From Geosiphon pyriformis (taxonomy: Eukaryota > Glomeromycota > Glomeromycetes > Archaeosporales > Geosiphonaceae), in the NCBI GenBank assembly GCA_016748015.1, contig JAAOMT010000074.1:1-34009 (forward strand): a stretch of DNA of 34,009 nt, in the 5' to 3' direction. The notes below the pieces were generated by a model, which did not search any database, had not been told where the DNA came from, and saw only the letters and a list, made by a program, of their open reading frames with translations. Shown one piece after another: positions 11,600 through 21,057 of the stretch (position 1 is its first letter; the number at the start of each line of letters is the position of its first letter). The translations under genes and the position numbers were made by a program.

Positions 11600-12560
11600 T
11601 TAAGACCAAAAGACTTTACTTTACCAAAAAGCTCTATTCAACAACCAGAACCAATATTTACTAGTACTGATTTTTTTGATTATTTAGTAGAAAACCAAAA
11701 TAATCACTCTAAAAAATTAGGTAATAAAAAAATATTTCTGAATTTATTAAGAAAAAAACCACTAAAAACAAAAATACAAATAAAATAACAAACACCTATA
11801 TTGCAAAAATTACAGAATTTACAAGAAAAAATGCCAACATTAGTTTACAAAAATAGTTTAATTAAGTCACAAAAGCAAGAGATGCAAATAAATAAAATGT
11901 AGCCAGAATATTAAAAGCAATTTCTTATTTTTTTTAAAGAACAGCTGAAAAATGATTTGAAAATTTGGCTGAATTATTTGAAAATTGACAAGCATTTAAA
12001 GATGCTTTCTTGAAACAATTTACTGATAACAATACATTTATTACTCTTTAAAATTGGTTTTATAATATCAAACAAGAATTATCTAAATCTGTTATAACCT
12101 ATTTTGAGAAATTTAACAAACTTTTTTGACAAATTTAACAATTAAAAACCAACAACTACTACTTTAATGCTCAGATTTTGGACCAATTTATTGCAGGATT
12201 AAAAAACAAACTTATTAAGATTACATATTTCAGAAGATTTAACCACTGTTATTCAATATTTTAAAGCTTATAAAATAACAATAGAAAAAGCTAACTGCAC
12301 CAAACTTATGAATCTTGTAATTAGAAAAACCAGCTTAATAGCTGAAAAAAAAATTAATTAATTGATAAAAAAAGTTGAAAACTATTTTACTAATCAACAA
12401 CAATAGCAGCAACAAAAATACTAGCCACTTCAACAACAAAATCAAAACAATTACTTATTATTATCCAACAACTAATCTTAAAGTTATTATTATTGTAAAA
12501 TTTTAGGGCATTGAAAATAAGACTGCTGAAAAATACAATGAGATCAATAGCAACAAAATA
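11600..12560 (+). pseudogene. Gypsy gag (capsid and nucleocapsid) remnant
   Basis: From about 11944 the frame reads AEK-stop-FENLAELFEN-stop-QAFKDAF, then KQFTDNN, FYNIKQELSKSVITYFEKFN and AQILDQFIAGLKNKL. This is the pattern of the retrotransposon gag family, with TGA standing where Trp is expected. A Gln-rich stretch follows (about 12390-12450) and then a knuckle at about 12484-12525 reading YYYCKILGH...DC. Its first Cys appears changed to Tyr, and stops replace the expected Trp and Arg. Gag would form the virus-like particle and bind RNA. The start is not identifiable and about 11600 is an estimate. Confidence is good for the family and low for the ends. Confidence 0.75.
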
Positions 12561-12999
12561 ATTAATGTTATTCTCAATCTTAGCAATCATACTATTAATC
12601 TTTACTACTAGCTTATTATTTTCAAAGACCACAAAATTAGAACAGTTATTATCAACCTGCTTTTCAGCAACAATATTAACAACTTCTACAGGCTTAACAA
12701 TACTCACAACTATTAGCTAAGCAATATTAAATATCTGCTTAAAGATTGGTTCAAAAAAACCAATTCACACCTTAAAATCAATTTGCAATAAATAACAACA
12801 AATTCAATCCCAACAATCAATTAGTTTTTTAAAATCCAGTTTAACAAAAACCAACATATTATTACATTTAACTTAGTTATCTTACAATATTAAAAGAATT
12901 AAATTTTCAACAAACTGTACTTTTTGAAAGTAAGATTACAGTACTAAGATAAAACTCTTCTAGCAAAATTATTCTACCAGTTCAGATTGTCCAAAATGC

Positions 13000-13390
13000 C
13001 AATCTTTTTAATATCTTTTTATTTAAATTTAAAGCCAATAAATTACTATTCTTACTCAATAATATAGCAGTTATAAAACAAAAAACAATTACAGCAATAT
13101 ACACTAAAGCTGAAGTTGAAGAAAAACCAATTTTATTAGACAGTAGATCTACTGAAAGTATTATTATATATCAATTAATATAACAATTTAAACAAAATGT
13201 TGATTAACCAGTTCAAACAGTTATTATTATAGCCAATAGTATGAAAAAATCTTCAGTAAAAAAATTGATAATTTCTCTTTTACAATTAATGAAATTTTTA
13301 TTCTAATTAAAATTCTTGTTATAGATGTATTTCAATATTAAGCTTTTATTGAAAATGACTAGCTTTTTAAAACCAATACAAATTTAAATT
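13000..13390 (+). pseudogene. Gypsy aspartic protease remnant
   Basis: Around 13133-13170 the frame reads ILLDSRSTESIIIYQLI. The retropepsin active-site pattern is D-S/T-G-S/A-x; here the Asp and Ser are kept and the Gly is Arg (AGA, one G-to-A change from GGA). The remaining part, with NVDLPVQTVIIIANSMKKS and later YFNIKLLLKMTSFLK in a shifted frame, fits the rest of the protease fold. The enzyme would cut the Gag-Pol polyprotein. It is inactive here through the Gly change, stops and frame slips. Confidence 0.7.
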
Positions 13391-13649
13391 AAAAAACTAA
13401 AAAACTAAAAATTTTATATCAAGAACAATACACTAAAATATTTGCTACATATAATACTTTCAATAAATAATCTAAAAAAGCCTTTGTGTTTAAATTCAAA
13501 AAGAAAAAAAAAATGCCAATTACTAAAACTTACATGACTTTTAAATTAATGTTCAATTGGATTAAAGAAACAGAACAAAAAATTTTCAAAAAAACCAGTA
13601 AATAAAACATTGTCTACTATTTTAACTAAAACTATAAAAACAACTATCT

Positions 13650-13960
13650 TATATTCCACTTAAATATAAAAACTGCAACAAAAAGCTTTTATTAATAAGA
13701 GCTTACATATTTTCAGAAAAACATGTATTTGCTACTATTGTAAAGCATGCCACAAAAAATGATTTAGATATTCCAAACAAAATGAAAAATAGGATAATAT
13801 TTTTTGCCTTATTTGTAAAAAACTACTACTAAAAGAGTGCAATTAAATTAATATTGCATTAAAAAGAAAAGTCTGCAATCAAACATATTAATATGTCCTA
13901 TTAATTACAGAAAAAGTCTGCAGAGAAACTCTTTTCAATACAGCATACAATAATATTTTT
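13650..13960 (+). pseudogene. Cys-rich segment between protease and dUTPase
   Basis: The translation contains TCICYYCKACHKKWFRYSKQ, then IFCLICKKLLLKECN and KRKVCNQTY. The spaced CxxC pairs (CYYC, CKAC, CLIC) suggest a treble-clef or RING-like zinc-binding module of about 60 residues. I do not recognise a named family. Its place in the polyprotein, downstream of the protease and upstream of the dUTPase motifs, is unusual for Ty3/gypsy elements. The Cys residues are still in place although nearby codons have decayed. Confidence 0.55.
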
Positions 13961-14379
13961 AACAAATTTTATCATTATTTATATGATAGTAAGATAATCT
14001 ATAAACTAGTTATAATTTTAATTAATAGAAGAATCCAAAAAGATATTTACCAAATACACTTTTAAAATTACTAGATACAACTATAAAAATAAAGTAAAAA
14101 TATATAACCAAATTATAAATCATATTTATCTAACCAAAAAAGCTTAAATTTAACAATTAAAATAAATAAATATTCAATTATATGAAAAATGTGTTATGTT
14201 TTGTAATAACCAATAATGTTTAGAATATTATGCTCTTAATATCTTCTTGTCTAGTAAAAATAATAAGTACAAAATCAAATTTGAAAAACCTCAATTAGAA
14301 GAAAAAATTGCAACAATTCTAATTTATTTCACTAAAAATCAGTCTGCCATGCAATTCAAGTATTTCGACAATAATGGTC

Positions 14380-14830
14380 AAAAAATCAAGCCAAAAAAAG
14401 TTTATAAAATTGATATTGAATATAATCTATAATATTTAGACAAAAATACTCTGATCTTTTAACCCAAGTCCCTAACAAAAATCAATTTAAAAATTGTTTT
14501 TAAAATACTACTAAGAGCAATGATTCAAATTGCTTTCCAATTATTATTGGCAAGCAAAAAAATTAATATTAGAAAAGGAATTATAAATGCAAAATACATC
14601 AAAGATATTATAATTATACTATAAAACAAAACAAAAAATTTATTTAAGATAGAACATACTAAAAAAATTGTCCAAGCAATTTACTTATCTTTAATCAACA
14701 TTTTGAGTTTACAACCAGTTAATTAAAGAAAACAATTAGACAAAAGTGAAAAAAAACTCAAAGTTTTGGTTTAACTAAACAATTTACAGTTTCAGTAAAT
14801 ATAGCTCTCAATGTACAGAATAAATCTTAC
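14380..14830 (+). pseudogene. dUTPase-like domain inside the gypsy polyprotein
   Basis: Five motifs of trimeric dUTPase appear in order and spacing. Motif 1 is DIEYNL at 14412-14429 (family A-G-Y-D-L). Motif 2 is FQLLLAS at 14535-14555 (family S-R-S-S-L). Motif 3 is GIINAKYIKDI at 14577-14609 (family GxIDxxYxGxI, the Asp now Asn). Motif 4 is KKIVQAI at 14661-14681 (family RIAQxI). Motif 5 is TQSFGLTK at 14756-14779 (family GGFGSTG), reached after a one-base slip. dUTPase hydrolyses dUTP and would limit uracil incorporation during reverse transcription. Known examples occur in some retroviruses. Replacements in the motifs are mostly explained by single transitions. It is not active now. Confidence 0.72.
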
Positions 14831-15239
14831 CAAATTCTTCGACTTTTACAAAATTACCATATTACTTTTTAAAAAACATTACAAAATCTATACTTGTCCA
14901 AAACCAATTACTACTTAACAAATCTTCAAATTAAATAAACAAATTTGTTTAAAATATGAAATCTCAATTCTAAATATTTATATTCCAAAAGAAATAAAAA
15001 AGTTCTAAGTTATATTTTATAATTTCAACAACTATTTTATTGTTTTATTAAATAAATTAAAAATTAGAATCATACATAGCAATATCTTCTAAAATAAAAC
15101 CTCTTAAATTGTTTTTAATTTTATTGAAATTATAAGACATACATTATTTCCAAATTTAAACATTATTTTTAGTACTGAAAATTACCATATTATTAAAGAA
15201 AAACTTTTTTGAATCAACATGAGTTTCTTGAAACTTTAA

Positions 15240-16640
15240 CAACAAAAACAATTAAAACAGTTAATTGCCAAATATGCTGATATATTTGCCAAAAATAACA
15301 ATAATTTAGGAAAAACAGATATTGTTCAACATTAAATTCATACAAAAAATGCTTTACCAAAATAGCAACAAGCTTACCAAGTTCTATCTTCTAATCACCA
15401 ATTTATTAGAAAAAAGATCCAAAGAATGCTCAATAATAGATTGATTCAACTATCAAGAAGTTTATGGGTCTTACCAGTAGTTCTTGTCAAAAAAAAAAAC
15501 GAAAAAATCAGATTTTGTGTTAACTATTGTCAATTAAATAGTATTACAATTGGAAATAGATATCTACTTTCAAAAATTCACAATATGTTAGATGCTTTGG
15601 AAAAAGCCAAGTTTTTTTTAACATTAAACTTAGAAAGTGGATACTAACAAGTCGAAATAGACCCTAAAAATTGTTACAAAACAGCATTTACAACTTAGAG
15701 AAGAAACTATGAATTTAATGTTATGCTATTTAAACTTTGCAATACACCAACAATATTCTAGTAACTCATAGATGTTGTTTATGAAAAACTCTTATGGCAA
15801 TTAGTAATTGTTTATTTGATGATACTAATATATATTCTCTAAATTTTGAAGCTTATCTAATTCATTTGCAAGAAGTTTTTTAATAATTATGAAAAACAGA
15901 ATTGAAATTAAATATTGAAAACTATTATTTCAGAAAAACAAGCTTAATTTTTCTTGGACAAATAGTTAACAAAAATAGAATCCAATCCAATCCAAAAACA
16001 ATTAGTGCTGTTAAGATTGCAAGATTCTCTGAAATACTACAGAACTAAAAAAATTCATAAGATTAACTTCTTACTACCAAAAATTTATCAAAAAATTCTC
16101 AGAAATTGCCAAATTTCTTAACTACTTGATTAACAAGAATGTGAAATCTTAATAGATACAAGCTCAACAACAAGTATTTGACACTTTCAAAGAGAAATTC
16201 ACTACAGCTCTAATACTTGCATATCCAGATTTTAGTAAAAAGTTTTAGTTAGCCACCAATGTTTTACACATAGTTTTTGGTGTCATTCTATTATAATTAG
16301 ATAACAATAGCAATAAACAAGTAATTGCTTATGTCAGTAGAACTCTCAAACCAACTGAACTCAAATATGAATCTACCAAATTAAAAGCAGCAGCCATTAT
16401 TTGGGCTCTAAAACACTTTTAACAATACTTTTGAAATGAATTTTAATTTAATATCATCACAAATAACATTAGTCTCAAATGGCTTAACAAGAAAAACTCT
16501 AAACTTAGTGTCAAACAATCTTAATAGTCTGATTTTCTAGCAAACTACAAATATATTGTTTACTACAAACCAGACAAACTACACACAAATGTTAATAATC
16601 TTTTAAAAATGAGACAGAATTAACACCAATACAACTTTAA
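15240..16640 (+). pseudogene. Gypsy reverse transcriptase and RNase H remnant
   Basis: The frame reads KQLIAKYADIFAKNN, then FIRKKIQRMLNNRLIQLSRS, LWVLPVVLVKKKNEKIRFCV and NYCQLNSI (about 15240-15660). These match the conserved fingers and palm of Ty3/gypsy RT. The catalytic YLDD is still encoded near 15810-15825, but a one-base loss just upstream breaks the frame. LKLNIENYYF and LIFLGQIVNKNRI follow (15900-15980). The RNase H covers about 16190-16640: PDFSKKF, then VIAYVSRTLKPTELKYESTK. Stops stand at expected Gln and Trp codons. The enzyme would copy element RNA into DNA in the particle. It is clearly dead. Confidence 0.88.
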
Positions 16641-16879
16641 CACAACTTACTAGCTTAACAACAAACAACAAATTCAATAAACAATAAATCTCAGAAATCA
16701 CAACAATATCAAAAACTATTTGGAGATCTTTACTATGCCAAAAAACTGGTCTTTAGTTAAAAAACACTGATTACAATACTAATCTAAACAATATTTTCTA
16801 TACCACAACAAAATCTATTATTAAAATCACTAAAACTCAATAAATTCACTTAGAGTAGTCTAACAAAATAAAAAAAAAC

Positions 16880-18067
16880 AATCTTATACAACATATATAC
16901 AGATCTTTTATCAAAACATCTAAGAAAAGATAGCACAATACAAAAAACATTAAAACATTATTTTTGGTCTTACATATACCAAGACATTTAATAGTATGTA
17001 GAATCATGTGATAGTTGTCAAAAAAGAAGAGAAATTCGACCCACTAAATCTCTAAATCCAATTAAAGTTAGACAATTTTTTGACAAAGTTGGTATTAATT
17101 TAGTCAGACCACTATCTATCACAAACCAAGAAAATTATTATATTGTAATTGCAGTAGACTATCTTACTAATTAGTTTAAAACCAAAGTTATTCAAAGAGT
17201 AAATGCCAAATTAATAGCAAATTTTATTTATAAAAACATCATTTGTAAACATAGATGCCCAATTAAACTTTTATTTAATTAAAAAACACACTTTGTAAAC
17301 AACTTAATACAAGAAATTTGTAAATAATTCAATATTAAACAAACTTTATCTTTACTATATTATTTACAAACAAATAGATTAGTAGAACATTTTAACAAAA
17401 CATTGTGTAAATCATTAGCCAAAGTTTCAACTGATTTTTAACAGAAATGAGATATTTTTATTCTATTAGTGTTACTGGTATACAAAATATTAAAACAAGA
17501 TACAACAAAGCACATATTATTTAATTTGACTTATAAAAGAATAGCAATGTTACCAATTAATTTTAGAGTGGAAACATACCCAATACAACCAATTACTAAA
17601 AAAAACTTCTAAAAGCCATTTCAATGAAGAGCTTATATTTTGTTCAGTACTTTAGAAAAAAAATAACAAATAGCAGCAACTCATATTAAATACTCTCAAA
17701 CTTAACAAAAAAAATGGCATGACAACAAATTACTACCAGTCACCAATGAATTTAAAATTGGAAACAAAGTTTTTTTATACAGAACTAAGGCTAAAAACAA
17801 TGAACTAAAAAATTTGAACATAAATGAGACAAACCATTTTATATTCATGAAATTCTAGACAATATATTATATAAGTTAAGACTTAATGACAAAGTTTTAG
17901 CAAAAATTACATATAGAAATTAATTGAAATACTATTATTTTAAAAATCATTGTAAACCAGTAATTCCACAAATTGGTACATATTCTCTTTTAATTAATCT
18001 TAAAGATATTTTTTGAAACTTAGAACCAATAGTTGTAATAAAACAACAATTAAATCTAAACATTTAA
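16880..18067 (+). pseudogene. Gypsy integrase with GPY/F-type tail, remnant
   Basis: The zinc-binding part ends with YVESCDSCQKRR near 17000-17035, keeping its CxxC. The core reads VGINLVRPL, AVDYLTN, LLFN-stop-KTHFVN and TNRLVEHFNKTL (about 17090-17405). In the expected D,D-35-E triad both Asp positions are Asn (GAT to AAT), and the Glu is kept. The C-terminal part at about 17818-18066 reads DKPFYIHEILDN and LYKLRLNDKVLAKITY, which fits the GPY/F module that closes many Ty3/gypsy integrases. I see no chromodomain. The last stop is near 18065. The enzyme would insert element DNA into the chromosome. Confidence 0.82.
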
Positions 18068-18336
18068 TTTATTAATTATATTAGTATTCATTCCAAATAA
18101 CATGGAAATATTAAACAAAAATAGGAAATAATTAACAAAAACCCAAACCAAAAATATATAAAAATCCCTATATCAAAAATAATTCTTTTTTTAATTTTTT
18201 TTTCATAACAAAATTTTATATTATAATACTTATTTCTTAAAACATTTAACAAATATTCCAAAAATTAATGTTAGTCTTGAAAACACTTTTTGATTTATCC
18301 ATAATAATAAATAAAAGTCAAATTAATTACATTTAG

Positions 18337-18933
18337 AAAAAAATCACAGTCCTAATAGCAAACAATTTGCAAAATTATTACTTTTATAAAAGAAACACAA
18401 GAAGTTATTCTGAAATTCAATTACCAAAACTTTTGAAACAAGCATTAAAAAAAACTTTTTTATTTGCTTCTATTGATATTCTAACAAATGCCACAATACA
18501 ACAAAAACTTTTACAGTACTTTAATAAACAGAATAATAAATATACTCTTATATATAGATACTTTTATATTAGAAGAATATTTTATGAATAAAAACTAGAA
18601 CTTATAACAACAAACTTCATTCTTAAAGCTATACAAAAACAAATTTACAATAAATTTAAGACAGCAGCTAGACCAACAAACACTCACTATAAACTTATAG
18701 TAGCTTTTAGACTCTATAACTTGTTCAATACTTGCAAAAATTTCCTACAAAATCTAATATTACAACCAATGAAAATTCAATACATTGGCAAATTTACAGA
18801 ACTGAAATTTTAACAATTTTTAGACCAAATTATTACAATTATTTTGAACCACTATCTTAGTATTACAGATAATACTTGAACTTTGATGGAGCTCAGTCTT
18901 AAGAAGAAGATTATGTTATCAGTAGAATTTTAG
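18337..18933 (+). pseudogene. Extra ORF between pol and the 3' LTR, ends inside the LTR
   Basis: One frame runs for 199 codons with only three internal stops and no frame slip, unlike much of pol. Pieces are YSEIQLPKLLKQALKKTFLF, NATIQQKLLQYFNKQNNKYT, FKTAARPTNTHYKLIVAFRL and QFLDQIITIILNHY. The internal stops fit Trp at the second and third sites. The frame crosses the purine tract and ends at TAG 18931-18933, 20 bp into the 3' LTR. No membrane segment or signal peptide is evident, so an envelope protein is unlikely. It looks soluble and helical. I have a vague memory of similar proteins in Glomeromycotina but cannot name a function. The start is uncertain; 18337 is where the frame opens. 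Confidence 0.55.
18901..18910 (+). other. Candidate polypurine tract
   Basis: AAGAAGAAGA lies three bases before the 3' LTR start at 18914. This is where plus-strand DNA priming occurs in LTR elements. G content may have been lost by decay. Confidence 0.45.
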
Positions 18934-19110
18934 CTATTAATTAACATGAAATTACTTTTCTAATTTTTAGTATTAATTAGTATATATTATTATCATTTTA
19001 ATTATTATTTATTAGTTAATCAAATTATTAAATATTACTATTCAATTAATAATCCAATTTGTATTATAGAAATTAAGATGATTAAATTACACAATACTCT
19101 AAATCATTTA

Positions 19111-19211
19111 ATATTCAAAAATTTGCTGAAATTGATAAAAATTGGCCAAAATAATCAATAGTTTGTAAAAATAACTTGTAGTTCACTGAAATGTATCTTT
19201 AGTTTACTAAA
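19111..19211 (+). repeat. Five degenerate 20-bp repeats in the 3' LTR
   Basis: Units end with gctgaa, ggccaaa, gtaaaa, cactgaa and tactaaa at 20-bp steps. Compared with the solo LTR, the unit that reads atatctaatagttcaccaaa there is missing here. Confidence 0.6.
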
Positions 19212-19263
19212 ATTATAGCAAAGAAAAAAGTACAAGTTCAAAGACTAGTATTACAACAAATTG

Positions 19264-19273
19264 TATAAAAAAA
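19264..19273 (+). promoter_or_regulatory. TATA box of the 3' LTR
   Basis: TATAAAAAAA is followed by GAGCTTTTTTCTTCAAG. The block is shared with the other two LTRs. In this copy it would direct transcription out into LINE C. Confidence 0.55.
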
Positions 19274-19856
19274 GAGCTTTTTTCTTCAAGAAAATGTATC
19301 TTATTTTAGATATCTAAATTAAAACAAATTATTTCTTACACATTTTTACAAAATTAAATAAAAATCAAATATTTAAAAACCCAAATCTTTAATTATTCCA
19401 CTTGAACTTTCAAAACCCAACTAATGTTTTAAAATTGATTAGCTACTAATTTCAATAATCTGTTAGTAACTTCAGGCCTGGATAGAAAACAATTCTCTTA
19501 ATAAAATTCTATTTTTTTTACATTTTTTTTATTTTTTTTTATTTTTTTTATTATAATTATTAGAGTAATCTACAGACAATATTTTTGTAAAAGAGTTGAC
19601 TTTCACAGCAAAATAACTACATATTTTTAGTAAGCTTTCAGATGAGCAATTTTTGGGAAAGAGTTAATATTTATTACAATATAACTACATAAAATAACTG
19701 GCATAGAATTGGTCATTCCACTTATAAGTTTAGCAGTTCAAATTATAGGAAATAATTTGAAGATAAATTCAGTTATTGGAGGTTTACTAACTTCCAAAAA
19801 ACATAAATTTACAACAAACAGACATTAACAATATTTACCAAAAACCTTCAGTAACA

Positions 19857-20590
19857 ATAGTCTATAGGAGACTGCTGACAGCTGTAAAGAAAAAACTTTA
19901 TAATAGGAATTATTCAAGTGTGCTTTATTTATTATGTAGTAATATTAAATTGTCAGATCATATTTTTACTTGTTCAAAAAAAGCTAATATGCATTCTGGG
20001 ATATTACTAAGTCATATGAATCTGTAGAAGTCTTTGGCAAATAATTTTTTTCTATCTTTTTCTGTGGTATTATGTATATTTCTTTTTGGAATTTTGGATA
20101 TTAGCATCTATGCAGTTTTATACAAAAGATTTGTTTTCAGAAATTGGATGAATAAAACAGATTTGATCTTTGAAAATAAAATAAAAATAGTGTTGGTAAT
20201 TGTTGATTTTGTTTACAGTCTGGCTAAAAGACATTGAAATAAGTTGTGATTGTTTAGGACTAAGTTTAAAGTAGACATAGAAAAATGTAATCTAATTGAT
20301 AATATTGAATTGGTTTCTGTAGTTTTATGTGATATGTTAGGTTTCTTGTCTAAGGGAGTTGTTTAGTTATTTAATGTTGTTAAGTTTTTTACTATTAGCT
20401 TTAGTTTGTATAAAGCATATGAATTTTTTTTAGGTATTAATAATAATACAAAAATTTATATATGTGTATAGTATTGTTTTAATTGACCTAAATAACCAGT
20501 TATGTATAATAAGTGTATAAACCACATTTAGTTAGATTTACCTATTTGTTTCTGTATACTAAATAGTAATTAGACCACACTTATTAAATA
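19857..20590 (+). mobile_element. LINE C: 3' fragment of a LINE
   Basis: Coding similarity starts at the LTR junction with YRRLLTAVKKKLYNRNYSSV, matching HHRLPVAVYKCLYSRSYPSV of LINE A ORF2. The C-terminal knuckle is LYLLCSNIKLSDHIFTC, where the first Cys has become Tyr. After a stop near 20025 the frame continues as SLANNFFLSFSVVL, RFVFRNWMNKTDLIFENKI and FVYSLAKRH to about 20240, then further decayed C-terminal sequence. The conserved 3' UTR block is at 20481-20510 and the copy ends in an A-rich tail near 20590. Its 5' boundary coincides with the LTR end, so it was cut by the LTR or by recombination. Confidence 0.85.
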
Positions 20591-20944
20591 AAAAATAAAA
20601 AATAATATTATTAATATTAATATATAATTATTATTAAAGATTTTATTTTTAAAATTAATCTTTTAAATTATAATTAGTATTTAAAAATACTATTATTTTT
20701 GATTTAAACATTGTAAATTTTGTTTATAATTTGGCTATTTAATATAATTAAATATTTAGTTATTAAATTCTAAACTTAAAATTAAATATGAAAAAAATAT
20801 AATAATAGATAACAAATTAATTTTAATTATAATTTAAAATTTAATTATAATTAATATTAATATTTTTATTTATAAAAATAAGTTTTTTAAAAATGGTTTA
20901 TTATTTTAATTGTAATATTGTTTTATAAATAATTGAAAAACAAT
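20591..20944. other. AT-rich spacer between LINE C and LINE D
   Basis: About 350 bp of nearly pure A/T lies between the tail of LINE C and the start of LINE D. I see no gene or motif. A target duplication for LINE D could not be recognised in this low-complexity sequence. Confidence 0.6.
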
Positions 20945-21057
20945 AAAAAAACTTTTTCTTGTCAATCTTTTGATCATAATAAGAGCAAAAATTTATTAAA
21001 GATTTAACACCCTTTTTTCTCTTGTCTCTTTTATTCTTTCATAGTTATTTCTTCTAA

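Larger units (their letters stand above)
10085..19856 (+). mobile_element. Ty3/gypsy LTR retrotransposon, two LTRs, heavily decayed
   Basis: Two similar LTRs (10085-11023 and 18914-19856) enclose 7.9 kb holding, in order, gag with a CCHC knuckle, an aspartic protease, a Cys-rich segment, a dUTPase-like domain, RT, RNase H, integrase with a GPY/F-type tail and a further ORF. RT before integrase is the Ty3/gypsy order. All coding parts carry stops and some frame slips. Codons that are expected to be Gln, Trp or Arg are often TAA, TAG or TGA. No target duplication is seen: GGCAA precedes the 5' LTR and ATAGT follows the 3' LTR. The flanks are LINE fragments in opposite orientation, so the element or its surroundings have been rearranged. 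Confidence 0.9.
18914..19856 (+). repeat. 3' LTR of the gypsy element
   Basis: This 943-bp LTR begins TGTTATCAG and ends CAGTAACA, an imperfect inverted terminal repeat with the canonical TG...CA ends. It has a TATA box at 19264-19273, and AATAAA near 19354 could serve in RNA 3' processing. Only five 20-bp units are visible at about 19111-19211, against six in the 5' LTR and the solo LTR. The sequence is less decayed than the 5' LTR. It joins LINE C directly, inside coding sequence. Confidence 0.9.

Noticed and set aside
12390-12707. Minus-strand open frame of 105 codons with hydrophobic stretches
   Set aside because: It is antisense to the Gln-rich and knuckle part of gag, where CAA-rich sequence rarely gives stops on the other strand. 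No motif supports it.
20034-20237. A separate small membrane protein of 67 codons
   Set aside because: It aligns with the C-terminal part of LINE ORF2 and is a piece of LINE C.
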